DNA of 35,676 nt from Candidatus Anaerofilum excrementigallinarum (GCA_019115305.1 DXDW01000128.1:1-35676), one strand, 5' to 3'. Shown: positions 9,285 to 17,085, counted from the stretch's first letter. The notes: a model not told the origin generated them from the letters alone. Translations and numbers: made by a program.

Positions 9285-9464
9285 GGCCAGACCTTCACCC
9301 GGCTGCAGTTGCTGGACGAGATCTGGGGCATGGATTCCGACAGCGACGAGCGGACGGTGAACGTGCACATCAACCGGCTGCGCACCCGCTTTTACGGCTG
9401 GCCGGAATTTGAGATCCAGACGGTGCGGGGACTTGGGTACAGGGCGGTGAAGCAGGATGATTAA
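9276..9464 (+). pseudogene. DNA-binding domain of an OmpR-family response regulator, receiver domain lost
   Basis: From about 9276 the frame reads HPGQTFTRLQLLDEIWG, then DERTVNVHINRLR and a VRGLGYRA end. That is the C-terminal two-thirds of an OmpR/PhoB winged-helix domain. The receiver domain with its phosphorylated aspartate, the linker and the start of the effector domain (about 160-170 residues) are absent. The 87-codon track ORF begins inside the antisense of the SDR fragment, so its first ~25 residues are meaningless. Its stop overlaps the kinase start by 8 nt, as in intact two-component operons, so this was the cognate regulator. Translation of the stub is doubtful because no ribosome site or promoter precedes it. 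Confidence 0.8.
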
Positions 9465-10539
9465 GGCGGCAAAAAAGATAAAACAGGCGCTGGTGACCTT
9501 CAATCTGTCGGTACTGCTGGTCTGCAATCTTATTTTTATCACGGCAATGCAGATCGGCCTGGTGCTGCTGGTGGGCACTGTGGGCACCTGGATGGGCTGG
9601 ATGGAATCGGGGTTCTATTCCCAGCCCTATGTCATCGTGGTCATCGCCTTTGGCTTTTTCATCCTCATCGGCGTCAGTGTGGTGGTGATGATTCAATTCA
9701 TGTTTGTGCGGCCCCTGCGGCAGATGTGCCGGGCCATGCAGCAGCTGGCCCAGGGGGATTTTTCGGTGCGGATGCGCGCCGGAGGCCGCTGGCGGCCGCT
9801 GGAACTGCGGCAGTTCACCGCCGCCTTCAACACCGCCGCCCAGGAGCTGGGCAACACCGAGATCCTGCGCAAGGATTTCATCAACGACTTTTCCCACGAG
9901 TTCAAAACCCCCATCACCTCTCTGGGGGGCTTTGCCGACCTGCTGCTGGAATGCGGCGAGGAGCTGACGGCGGAAGAGCGGCGGGAGTACCTCTCCATCA
10001 TCAGCAGCGAGTCCCACCGGCTGGCGGCTCTGGCCTTCAATGTGCTGCTGCTCTCCCGCATCGAGTCCCAGACCATCCTCACCGGCCAGACGGAATTTGA
10101 CCTCACCGAGCAGCTGCGCCAATGCGTGCTCATGACCCAGCAAAAATGGGCCGACCGCCAGCTGCAGGTGGAACCCCATCTGTCGGAATGCCGCTGCCGG
10201 GGCAGCGAGGAACTGCTGCGGCAGGTGTGGCTGCATCTGCTGGACAACGCCTTCAAGTTCTCCCCGCCCGGGGCGCCTCTGGAGGTGGGCATCCGGCCCG
10301 AGGGCGGCCGCATCGCCGTCTGGGTGCAGGACGCCGGCCCCGGCATGAGCCAGGAGGTGCAGCTGCGCATCTTCGAGCAGTTTTACCAGGCCGACCCCTC
10401 CCACGCCACCGCCGGCAACGGCCTGGGTCTGGCCATGGTGAAAAAGATCGTGGCTCTGCACGGCGGGCAGATCCAGGTGGACAGCGCCCCGGGCCAGGGC
10501 AGCCGGTTCACCGTCCTTCTGCCCGCCATGGAAGCCTGA
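9457..10539 (+). CDS. Sensor histidine kinase (two-component system)
   Basis: This is a membrane sensor kinase of 360 residues. Two helices (about 15-45 and 55-85) are joined by a very short outside loop, so it probably senses within the membrane or responds to a partner rather than binding a ligand in a large domain. A HAMP linker follows, then the dimerisation domain with phospho-accepting His147 in FSHEFKTP. The ATPase domain has N-box LLDNAFKFSP, G1 QDAGPGMS and G2 GNGLGLAMV. All catalytic motifs are intact. The ATG overlaps the end of the truncated response regulator gene. Because that regulator and the expected promoter are lost, the kinase may be unexpressed or an orphan. Confidence 0.88.
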   Translation: MIKAAKKIKQALVTFNLSVLLVCNLIFITAMQIGLVLLVGTVGTWMGWMESGFYSQPYVIVVIAFGFFILIGVSVVVMIQFMFVRPLRQMCRAMQQLAQGDFSVRMRAGGRWRPLELRQFTAAFNTAAQELGNTEILRKDFINDFSHEFKTPITSLGGFADLLLECGEELTAEERREYLSIISSESHRLAALAFNVLLLSRIESQTILTGQTEFDLTEQLRQCVLMTQQKWADRQLQVEPHLSECRCRGSEELLRQVWLHLLDNAFKFSPPGAPLEVGIRPEGGRIAVWVQDAGPGMSQEVQLRIFEQFYQADPSHATAGNGLGLAMVKKIVALHGGQIQVDSAPGQGSRFTVLLPAMEA

Positions 10540-10563
10540 CAAAATCCCGCCGACAAAACAAAA

Positions 10564-10609
10564 AGCCGACTGCCTTCCGGGAAAACTCCCAAAAGGCAGC
10601 CGGTTTTTT
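10564..10609. terminator. Bidirectional terminator between kinase and WYL regulator
   Basis: An imperfect 13-bp stem (AGCCGACTGCCTT with AAGGCAGCCGGTT) is flanked by TTTTTT on the plus side. A-runs on the other side become a T-tract on the minus strand. It serves the convergent genes ending at 10539 and 10618. Confidence 0.75.
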
Positions 10610-10617
10610 GTGCGTCT

Positions 10618-11655
10618 TTACTGGACGTTTCTTTTTTCGGCGGTTTCGGTGCGGCTGCGGCGATAGGGTTCCAAGGTGTTGCGCAGCTGCTGGAGATACT
10701 CCTGGCGCACCGAGGTGGGGCTGAGGATCTCCATTTCCTGGCCAAACCCGAAGACCCAGGCGAAAAACTGGGGGCTGACAGCCACCAGCACCCGGGCGGT
10801 GAAGCCCCGGCGGTCGGGGTCGGGCAGCACCTGCACTTCGGTGCCGAACCGGTCCCGCAGGGCGTTGAGCAGCTGGGCGCTGCAATGGAGAGTCACCCGC
10901 TCTTCCCGGCCGCCGTACATACCGAACATACGCCGGGCATAGGTGGAGGGATGGGCCTCTTCAAAGGCCTGCCGCCCCTCCCGGGGCAGCTGCATCTCCT
11001 CCCGGGCTGCCTCAATGCGGTCGATGCGATAGTGCTTGATGCGCTCCTCCTGGGCGTCGTAGGCAACCAGGTAGTAGTTGTCGTCCTGGAAGATCAGGGC
11101 CCAGGGGCTCACCAGATACCGCCGTCCCCCGTGGCGGGGACAGCGGCCCTTGTCCAAAGTCCACTCCATATACTGGTAGGACACCTGGTGGTCGTTGTTG
11201 ATGGCTTCACTCAGCTGGTCCAGGGTGTAGTAGATGCGCTGGTTTTCCGCCTTGGCCACACCGCCGGTGACCCAGATCTGGCGTTTGAGCCGGGCCGCCT
11301 GGTGGCGGCTGAGCTGCCGGGACAGCTTGTCGGTGAGCTGGGCGGCTTTTTCGGCGGTGAGGAACCGGCTGCTCTGGACCATATCCATAAGCATGCCGAT
11401 CTCGGGCACTTCGAAAATACGGCTGGCCAGTGCGCAGCCTTTCCGGTCCCGGGTGATGGGCAGAATGTCCAGATCAAATTCCTCTTCCAGTACCTTCAAA
11501 TCGCTGTAAATGCTTTTTCGCTCGGCAACGATTCCCTTGCTTTCCAACCGTTTCAGCAGCTGGGGCACCGTAAGCCGATGCTCGGCATCGGTGTCGTTCC
11601 ACAAGATCCGCAGCAGATGCAACAGTTTGGCCTTTTGGTTGGCATTTTTCGGCAT
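10618..11655 (-). CDS. WYL-domain transcriptional regulator (HTH + WYL + WCX)
   Basis: This is a cytoplasmic DNA-binding regulator of 345 residues. Residues 1-65 form a helix-turn-helix of the DeoR/YafY type (TVPQLLKRLE, then IYSDLKVLEEEFD). The middle third holds a WYL domain (SPWALIFQDDNYYLVAYDA, then KHYRIDRI), which senses nucleic acid or nucleotide ligands in characterised members. The C-terminal WCX-like extension contains VSPQFFAWVFGFG. The ATG at 11655 has AAAGGAGG upstream; the 48 extra codons of the track ORF lie over the promoter. It is divergent from the nucleoid-associated protein gene, with the two -35 elements nearly touching, so it may control both. The target is unknown. Confidence 0.85.
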   Translation of the reverse strand: MPKNANQKAKLLHLLRILWNDTDAEHRLTVPQLLKRLESKGIVAERKSIYSDLKVLEEEFDLDILPITRDRKGCALASRIFEVPEIGMLMDMVQSSRFLTAEKAAQLTDKLSRQLSRHQAARLKRQIWVTGGVAKAENQRIYYTLDQLSEAINNDHQVSYQYMEWTLDKGRCPRHGGRRYLVSPWALIFQDDNYYLVAYDAQEERIKHYRIDRIEAAREEMQLPREGRQAFEEAHPSTYARRMFGMYGGREERVTLHCSAQLLNALRDRFGTEVQVLPDPDRRGFTARVLVAVSPQFFAWVFGFGQEMEILSPTSVRQEYLQQLRNTLEPYRRSRTETAEKRNVQ

Positions 11656-11770
11656 CCGGCACGCCTCCTTTCTGCAACCTGCACTTTTTGTATTCCGGGT
11701 TCTCTCCCCCTGAAAAGGCCGGACAAAGCCAGCAGTTCGGGCCGCAAAGGCATCCCCTGTTTGTGGATTC

Positions 11771-11799
11771 AGTATACCATGATTTGGCCGGTATGGCAA
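11771..11799 (-). promoter_or_regulatory. Promoter of the WYL regulator
   Basis: On the minus strand TTGCCA (11794-11799) and TATACT (11771-11776) are separated by exactly 17 bp, upstream of the WYL regulator gene. The -10 lies about 115 nt from its ATG, leaving a long untranslated leader. Confidence 0.65.
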
Positions 11800-11801
11800 A
11801 T

Positions 11802-11829
11802 TTGACCCAGTTGTGGTACACTATATTTT
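11802..11829 (+). promoter_or_regulatory. Promoter of the nucleoid-associated protein gene
   Basis: TTGACC (11802-11807) is followed after 16 bp by TATTTT (11824-11829). Its -35 starts 2 bp from the -35 of the divergent WYL promoter, so one regulator bound here could affect both directions. Confidence 0.5.
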
Positions 11830-11909
11830 ATATCCCCTTTTTCTCTCCCGCTGGTGTGGGGGATCGCGCCGAAAAAAGGGCAATTTTCTACCCGAGGAGG
11901 CTGTTTTAG

Positions 11910-12899
11910 ATGGAGATCACCCTGCAGGCAGCGGTGCTGCATTTGCTGGACACCCACGCCGACCAGCCGGTGCTGGCCGACCGGCCCATGGAGGCCCAGG
12001 AGGAGACGGCCCGGTATCTCACGGCCCATCTTCAGCGCGCTTTTTGCAGCGAGGAGGCCCGGGACTGCCGCTTTGACGAGCAATCTCCCCTGCCGGGACT
12101 GCTGGAAAACGCCGAGGACAATTTTGTGGAGGTGACCCGGCAGATCGCCAACCGCTGGTTCGAGCTGCTGCAGCAATGGCCGGCCATTCCGGCGGCGGAT
12201 GTGCTGTTTGCTCTGGCCACGGTGGACGGAGTGCCCTGTCTGGCCGCTCTGAAACTGAACTATAAAGCCGCCTGGCTCCATGTGAGCGAACAGGGCACCG
12301 GGGTGGAAAATCGGCTGGTGCGCCAGCCCAGCGCCCTGCCGGGTGCGTCGGGCAAGGCCGACGAGGCCTTTTTCGCGGCCCTGGACGGCAGCATCTGCCG
12401 GGTAATTGAGAAAAAATACGACATCGACGGCCGCCGCTCGGCCTATCTCTGCCGTCATCTGGTGGGTGCGGTGAGCGGCTACTCCCCCAAAGAAAAGCTG
12501 GAGGTAGTGCGGGCCGCTGCGGTGGAGGTAAACCAGCAGTTCTACGGCAGCCTGGGCATGGACGAGCCCGCCGTCAACGCGGCGCTGCTGGAAAACTTCT
12601 GCGAGGAAAAGGACGCCGAGCCCCCCACCGCCGAGCAGATCTGCGAGGCCCTTTACGGCGATGTTCCCCACGCCCGGGAGGCTTTCACCCGGATTTTGGA
12701 GGAAAAGGACGTATCCCCCGCCGAGCCGGTGACCATCCTGCCCGCCGCTGTGCGCCGGATGGGAAACCAGAAGCTGAAAGCCTTCAGCGGGGTGGAGGTA
12801 AAGGTACCGGTGGAGGTGTACAAGGACCCCTCGGCCATTGAGTTTATCAAAAACGAAGACGGCACCACCTCGCTGCTCATCAAGAATATTCTGGTCTGA
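11910..12899 (+). CDS. Nucleoid-associated protein, YejK/NdpA family
   Basis: This is a 329-residue protein of the 37-kDa nucleoid-associated family (YejK/NdpA). Its cellular role is poorly defined beyond association with DNA. Features seen are the N-terminal LHLLDTHADQPVL opening, a central FALATVDGVPCLAALKLNY strand-helix unit, and a long helical segment with LVGAVSGYSPKEKLEVV. It ends in a beta-rich tail (SGVEVKVPVEVYKDPSAIE and a final LLIKNILV). Length and order fit the family. The start is set by GAGGAGG eleven nt upstream. It is monocistronic, divergent from a WYL regulator. In some genomes such proteins sit near defence or mobile elements, but none is visible here. Confidence 0.8.
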   Translation: MEITLQAAVLHLLDTHADQPVLADRPMEAQEETARYLTAHLQRAFCSEEARDCRFDEQSPLPGLLENAEDNFVEVTRQIANRWFELLQQWPAIPAADVLFALATVDGVPCLAALKLNYKAAWLHVSEQGTGVENRLVRQPSALPGASGKADEAFFAALDGSICRVIEKKYDIDGRRSAYLCRHLVGAVSGYSPKEKLEVVRAAAVEVNQQFYGSLGMDEPAVNAALLENFCEEKDAEPPTAEQICEALYGDVPHAREAFTRILEEKDVSPAEPVTILPAAVRRMGNQKLKAFSGVEVKVPVEVYKDPSAIEFIKNEDGTTSLLIKNILV

Positions 12900-12926
12900 C
12901 CCCGCGGGGCGCAGTCCTGTTTTTTG

Positions 12927-12961
12927 CGGTCTCCCTTTTGCAAGGGGGACCGTTTCTTTTT
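12927..12961 (+). terminator. Rho-independent terminator
   Basis: The stem CGGTCTCCCTT/AAGGGGGACCG, with one wobble pair, runs into TTTCTTTTTG. It lies 28 nt after the stop of the nucleoid-associated protein gene. Confidence 0.75.
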
Positions 12962-12992
12962 GTTTGGGGCGATGGAGCAAGCCATCCGCCGC

Positions 12993-13284
12993 AAAAGGCA
13001 CGCGACAGGCTGCCAATATCAACGCTTGTTTCCTTTGGCGCGTAAGAGGGAAACAAAAATCCCCCGGCCCGCAGCAGGCCAAAGGCATGACCGATGAAAA
13101 AGGCACGCGGATGGCTGGCAAGGCCAGCGCTTATTTCCTTTGGCGCGTAAGAGGGAAAGAAAAAGCCCCCGGCCCGCAGCAGGCCAAAGGCATGACCGAT
13201 GAAAAAGGCCAGCGCTTATTTCCTTTGGCGAGCCAAAGGGAAACAAAAAAGCCCCCGGCTCTTGACGAGCCGGAGGCATGACCG
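12993..13284. repeat. 105-bp tandem repeat with embedded terminator-like hairpins
   Basis: Three direct copies begin with AAAAGGC at 12993, 13098 and 13203, an exact 105-bp period. The third is shortened by about 20 bp. Each copy holds a TTTCCTTTGGCG segment, a CCCCCGGCC hairpin and a GGCATGACCGATGA end. Copies 1 and 2 differ by few bases in their second halves. Copy 3 holds a perfect TTTCC(C)TTTGGC palindrome at 13219-13243, and its hairpin is the real terminator of the neighbouring oxidoreductase gene. The plus-strand ORF crossing the repeats gives a repetitive basic peptide and is not credible as a gene. The rest of 12962-12992 shows only a short GATGG/CCATC inverted repeat. Confidence 0.85.
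13244..13277 (-). terminator. Terminator of the Gfo/Idh/MocA oxidoreductase
   Basis: The stem GCCCCCGGCTC/GAGCCGGAGGC, with one mismatch, closes on a 5-nt loop. On the minus strand it is followed by TTTTTTG. It starts 13 nt beyond the stop codon at 13290. Confidence 0.85.
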
Positions 13285-13289
13285 AAAAA

Positions 13290-14465
13290 TCAATTGGTCT
13301 TGGTTTTGGAGCCGTAGCTGTTGGTGGTGTCGAAGGTGATGCCCAGATCTTCCTTGACACGAGAGGTGGCGCGGCGCTTGTTCAGCTCTTCCAGATACAG
13401 ATCCTCGTCGAAGGGGATCTCCACTGCATGGCCCAGCCAGCTGGACAGATGCATGGCGTTGGAGAGAGTCAGACCGCGGATGCCCTCGTAGCCCTCGGCC
13501 ACCAGAGGAGTACCGTGGAGGATGTTGCCGGCGAAGGCGTTGAGCACGCCGATGTGCTGCTCGTTGAGACCGTCGGTCTCCACCTCGATCTCGGTGCACT
13601 CGGGCTTGGCAAAGCCGTCCTTGGCTTCCTTGCACCAGACGCGCTCGTTCTCAGCCAGCTTGAACAGGGTCAGCTTGTCGTTCTCGCAGACCAGCTTGCC
13701 CATCTCCATGTCGATCTCGAACCGGTTGGTGCCGGGAGCGTCGCCGGTGGTGGTGACGAAGACGCCGGTAGCGCCGTTCTCATACTCCAGGTAAGCGGTG
13801 ACGTCGTCCTCTACCTCGATGTCGTGCCATTTGCCGATGTGGCAGAAAGCCTGCACCTTCACGGGCAGACCGCAGATCCACTGCAGCAGGTCCAGCTGGT
13901 GGGGGCACTGGTTCAGCAGCACGCCGCCGCCCTCGCCGGCCCAGGTAGCACGCCAGGCGCCGGAATCGTAGTAGATCTGGGTGCGGTACCAGTCGGTGAT
14001 GATCCAGTTCACACGCTTGATGGCGCCCAGCTCACCGCTGTGCACCAGCTCGTGCATCTTGCGGTAGAGACAGTTGGTGCGCTGGTTGAACATCATGGCG
14101 AAGACGCAGCCGCTTTCCTTGGCAGCCTCGTTCATCTCCCGCACCGCCTTGGTGTAGACGCCGGCGGGCTTTTCGCACATGACATGCATCTTGTGCTGGA
14201 AGGCCTCGATGGCCAGGGTGGGATGCTGGTAGTGGGGGGTAGCGATGAGCACAGCCTCGCACAGGCCGCTGGCGATCAGATCGCTGCCTTCCTCAAAGAT
14301 GGTCACAGACTCGGGCAGGTTGTCCTTGGCCCACTGGCGGCGGTCGGCCCGGCGGTCGGCCACGGCAGTGACTTCGATTTCGGGCAGAGAACCCTTGATG
14401 TAGTTGCTCAGGTGACCGGTGCCCATGTTGCCGACACCGATGACGCCCAGTTTTACCTTGCTCAT
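13290..14465 (-). CDS. Gfo/Idh/MocA family oxidoreductase
   Basis: This is a predicted NAD(P)-dependent sugar or inositol-type dehydrogenase of 391 residues in the cytoplasm. The N-terminal Rossmann domain has GVIGVGNMGTGHL near residues 7-19 and the family hallmark CEKPAG, whose lysine contacts cofactor and substrate. The C-terminal alpha/beta domain contains GGGVLLNQCPHQLDLLQW, matching the G-x-x-x-D/N-x-x-x-H catalytic region of the family. The ATG at 14465 is preceded by GGAGG; the track adds 18 untranslated codons. It has its own terminator and is divergent from a TetR operon. No sugar kinase or transporter adjoins it, so the substrate cannot be named. Confidence 0.88.
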   Translation of the reverse strand: MSKVKLGVIGVGNMGTGHLSNYIKGSLPEIEVTAVADRRADRRQWAKDNLPESVTIFEEGSDLIASGLCEAVLIATPHYQHPTLAIEAFQHKMHVMCEKPAGVYTKAVREMNEAAKESGCVFAMMFNQRTNCLYRKMHELVHSGELGAIKRVNWIITDWYRTQIYYDSGAWRATWAGEGGGVLLNQCPHQLDLLQWICGLPVKVQAFCHIGKWHDIEVEDDVTAYLEYENGATGVFVTTTGDAPGTNRFEIDMEMGKLVCENDKLTLFKLAENERVWCKEAKDGFAKPECTEIEVETDGLNEQHIGVLNAFAGNILHGTPLVAEGYEGIRGLTLSNAMHLSSWLGHAVEIPFDEDLYLEELNKRRATSRVKEDLGITFDTTNSYGSKTKTN

Positions 14466-14640
14466 TGTAAATTTCCTCCGTTCCTTTGTATACAGGCGCA
14501 GCCAAGGCCCCGCCTGCATCGGGAAGTTATCTTACCTCTTATTTTAATACTTTATGCGGCGTTGTGCATTACTTTTGTTGCTTTTTTGCAATGCCGCCAC
14601 AACAAATGCAATCTATCTGCCATTTTCACCCGCGGGGGCC

Positions 14641-14701
14641 TTGCAACTTTTGGTCAGCCGAATACAATAAAAGCAGAACGCTGACCCGCCGGTCAGCCGA
14701 A
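14641..14701 (+). promoter_or_regulatory. TetR-operon promoter with inverted-repeat operator
   Basis: TTGCAA (14641-14646) and TACAAT (14663-14668) are separated by 16 bp. A perfect inverted repeat GCTGACC-N4-GGTCAGC (14680-14697) sits just downstream of the -10. A further half-site GGTCAGC (14652-14658) lies between -35 and -10. GGTCAGCCGAA occurs twice as an 11-bp direct repeat (14652 and 14691). This arrangement fits autorepression by the TetR-type protein encoded 17 nt further on. The preceding 14466-14640 holds the leader of the divergent oxidoreductase gene; I see no clear promoter for it. Confidence 0.7.
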
Positions 14702-14713
14702 AGGAGGCGCCCT

Positions 14714-15331
14714 ATGGCCCAGGAATTTTCCGATCTTCCCGCCGAAAAGCGCCGGCAGATCACCAACGCCGCCATCCAGGTGTTTGCCGAAAAGGGATAC
14801 CGCCAGGCCAACACCCGGGACATCGCCGCCAAGGCGGGCATTTCCAAGGGACTTCTGTTTTACTATTTCAAAAACAAGAAAAGCCTGTATCTCTACCTGG
14901 CCGACTGCCTGCGGCAGAGCATCGAAAACCGGATGCCGGCGTCGCTGTCGGAAACCGGGGATTTTTTCGAGATCATGGACCTGGGCGCGGCGGAAAAGAT
15001 GGACCTGCTGCGCAAGACCCCCTGGGCGCTGGATTTTGCCGTGAAAATGTACTACACCGCCGACCGGGAGATCGCCCCCAGCATCCGCCGGTATGTCTGC
15101 CGAATGCTGGACGATATGTTCCAGCGGTATTTTGCCGGAGTAAATACCGAAAAATTCCGCCCGGAGGTATCCCCCCGGCAGGCCCTGGACCTGCTGGTGC
15201 AGCTGATGGACGGCTATATCCACCAGCAGCTGCTGCGGGGCAGTGCCCTGGACATAGATACTCTGCTGGAGGAATACCAGGTGTGGAAAGATGTAGTGCG
15301 CAAATACGCCTATAAGGAGGAATACCAGTGA
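14714..15331 (+). CDS. TetR/AcrR family transcriptional regulator
   Basis: This is a 205-residue TetR-type repressor. Residues 10-57 form the DNA-binding domain (ITNAAIQVFAEKGYRQANT, then IAAKAGISKGLLFYYFKNKK). The C-terminal part is a variable all-helical ligand-binding domain. The ATG at 14714 has AAAGGAGG upstream. The longer track ORF begins before the promoter and is wrong. Its stop overlaps the GTG start of the ABC ATPase (GTGA), so it is the first gene of a regulator-ATPase-permease operon. An inverted-repeat operator lies right in front of the gene, supporting autoregulation. The inducer is unknown but is likely a compound exported by the adjacent transporter. Confidence 0.92.
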   Translation: MAQEFSDLPAEKRRQITNAAIQVFAEKGYRQANTRDIAAKAGISKGLLFYYFKNKKSLYLYLADCLRQSIENRMPASLSETGDFFEIMDLGAAEKMDLLRKTPWALDFAVKMYYTADREIAPSIRRYVCRMLDDMFQRYFAGVNTEKFRPEVSPRQALDLLVQLMDGYIHQQLLRGSALDIDTLLEEYQVWKDVVRKYAYKEEYQ

Positions 15332-16224
15332 AACCAACCATCCAGACAGAAGGTCTGACCAAGGACTACGGCAAAGACCGGGGCGTATTTGGTCTGGACT
15401 TCGCGGTGCAGCCCGGAGAGGTGTTCGGCTTTCTGGGGCCCAACGGCGCCGGAAAAACCACCACCATCCGCCAGCTCATGGGCTTTGTGCGGCCGGACTC
15501 CGGCAGCGCCCGGATCCTGGGGCTGGACTGCTTTTCCCAGGCCCCGGCCATCCAGGCCCAGACCGGCTACCTGCCCGGGGAACTGGCTTTGCCCGAGGAC
15601 CTCACCGGGGAAGGATTCATCCGGTTTGTGGCCGCCATGCGGGGCCAGAAAGATCTGAGCCGTGCCCGGGAACTCTGCGACCGGTTCCAGCTGGACGGCC
15701 GCCAGCGGCTGCGGCGGATGAGCAAGGGCACAAAGCAGAAGATGGCGCTGGTCTGCGCCTTTATGGCCCGGCCGGCGGTGCTCTTGCTGGACGAACCCAC
15801 CAGCGGTCTGGACCCCCTGATGCAGAACCGCTTTGTGGAGCTGGTGCTGGAAGAAAAGGCCCGGGGAGCCACGGTGTTTTTGTCCAGCCACCAGTTTGAG
15901 GAGGTAGAGCGCACCTGCGACCGGGTGGCGGTGCTCCGCCGTGGCCGTCTGGCGGCCATCGAGCCGGTGGAGCGGCTGCGCAGCGCCCGCAGCCGGCGGT
16001 ATACCTTCACCTTTGCCCAGCCCCGGCAGGCGGCGGATTTTGCGGCCGGCTGGCAGGGTGCGGCTGTGGAGGACACCAAGGTCACGGTACAGCTGCAGGG
16101 GGCCCACCGGCTGCCCGCTTTGCTGCAAAGCGCCGCCCAAAACCAGGTCACCGGCCTGGAAACCGCCGGCCAGAGCCTGGAAGAGATGTTTCTGAAACTG
16201 TACGGAGAGGAGAATGCCGGATGA
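15328..16224 (+). CDS. ABC transporter ATP-binding protein (drug-efflux type)
   Basis: This is the ATPase subunit of an ABC-2 type exporter, 298 residues. Walker A GPNGAGKTTT (about 38-47), a signature variant RMSKGTKQK, Walker [14 protein letters not shown] and H-loop SSHQFEEVE are all present. A C-terminal extension of about 80 residues follows, as in CcmA/BcrA-like efflux ATPases. Translation starts at GTG overlapping the TetR stop, with AAGGAGG 8 nt upstream. Its end overlaps the permease start by 4 nt (ATGA). The tight coupling and the TetR gene ahead suggest inducible export of a toxic or antibiotic-like compound. The substrate is not predictable. Confidence 0.92.
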   Translation: MKPTIQTEGLTKDYGKDRGVFGLDFAVQPGEVFGFLGPNGAGKTTTIRQLMGFVRPDSGSARILGLDCFSQAPAIQAQTGYLPGELALPEDLTGEGFIRFVAAMRGQKDLSRARELCDRFQLDGRQRLRRMSKGTKQKMALVCAFMARPAVLLLDEPTSGLDPLMQNRFVELVLEEKARGATVFLSSHQFEEVERTCDRVAVLRRGRLAAIEPVERLRSARSRRYTFTFAQPRQAADFAAGWQGAAVEDTKVTVQLQGAHRLPALLQSAAQNQVTGLETAGQSLEEMFLKLYGEENAG

Positions 16225-17015
16225 ATCTGCCTTTGCTGCGGCGGGAAGCCTCCCGCAACTGGCCCCTGCTGGTGATTATCGCGGGGGTGCTGGCCATGTA
16301 CTCTTTGGTCATCGCCACCATGTACGACCCCGAGCTGGGCGAAAGCCTGGCCATGATGGAAAAAGCCATGCCCCAGCTGTTTGCCGCCTTCGGCATGTCA
16401 GGAGCGGGGGCCACTCTGGTGGAATTTCTCGCCAATTACCTCTACGGCTTTTTGTTTATCGTCTTTCCTTTGGTGCTGGCCATTCTGCTGGCAAACCGGC
16501 TGCTGGTACAGCGTCTGGACCGTGGCACCATGGCCTGGCTGCTGGCCACCCCGGTATCCCGGCTGCGGGTGATCCTCACGCTGGCGGCGGTGCAGGCCAT
16601 CGCTCTGCTGCTGGAAGTGGCCTGGGGCGCCGGCGTCTGCGCCGTGGCCAGCCGTCTGCTGTTTCCCGGCGAGCTGGACGCCCAGCGGTTTGTGCAGCTG
16701 AATCTGGGCCTTGCTCCTTTGATCCTGCTCTTCGGGGCCATCTGCTTTTGCAGCGGCTGCGTCTTCTCCTCCACCCGGCTGGCCCTGGGAGGCGGCGCGG
16801 GGCTCTGCGTGGCCTTTATGCTGCTGCAGATGCTGTCCCAGGTGGGAGAAAAATGGGAATGGCTGCGGCTGTGCACTCCCCTGACCCTCTTTGATGCCAA
16901 GGCCCTGGCCGCGGGGGATGGCTCCCTCTGGCCGGCGGCGGCGCTGCTGGCGGCGGCCCTGGTCCTCTACGGAGTGGGCGCGGCGGTCTTTTGCCGGCGT
17001 GACCTGAGCCTGTGA
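16221..17015 (+). CDS. ABC-2 type transporter permease
   Basis: This is a 264-residue integral membrane protein with six hydrophobic segments. An amphipathic N-terminus (LPLLRREASRNWP) leads into the first helix, followed by an outside loop of about 45 residues. TPVSRLRVI lies on the cytoplasmic side before the third helix, as in ABC-2 permeases where the ATPase couples. It closes with GVGAAVFCRRDLSL, typical of the end of such permeases. Its ATG overlaps the ATPase stop. It is the membrane partner of the preceding ATPase and last gene of the TetR operon, followed by a terminator. Confidence 0.88.
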   Translation: MNLPLLRREASRNWPLLVIIAGVLAMYSLVIATMYDPELGESLAMMEKAMPQLFAAFGMSGAGATLVEFLANYLYGFLFIVFPLVLAILLANRLLVQRLDRGTMAWLLATPVSRLRVILTLAAVQAIALLLEVAWGAGVCAVASRLLFPGELDAQRFVQLNLGLAPLILLFGAICFCSGCVFSSTRLALGGGAGLCVAFMLLQMLSQVGEKWEWLRLCTPLTLFDAKALAAGDGSLWPAAALLAAALVLYGVGAAVFCRRDLSL

Positions 17016-17038
17016 TCCCACATACAAAACCTGCAAAA

Positions 17039-17080
17039 AAGCGGCCCCTCTCCGCCATGGAGAAGGGCCGCTTTGGTTTA
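17039..17080. terminator. Convergent terminator between permease and metA
   Basis: The stem AAGCGGCCC/GGGCCGCTT (17039-17047 and 17065-17073) contains an inner TCTCC/GGAGA pairing. On the minus strand it ends in TTTTTTG, strong for metA. On the plus strand it is followed by TTTGGTTTA, weaker for the permease operon. Confidence 0.8.
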
Positions 17081-17085
17081 TGCAT

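Noticed and set aside
12838-13281. ORF with repeated peptide (FLWRVRGK units)
   Set aside because: The peptide repeat is only translation of the 105-bp DNA repeat. It begins inside the nucleoid-associated protein gene and has no ribosome site.
12993-13284. Possible CRISPR array
   Set aside because: The units are 105 bp with no constant repeat/variable spacer pattern, and no cas genes are present.
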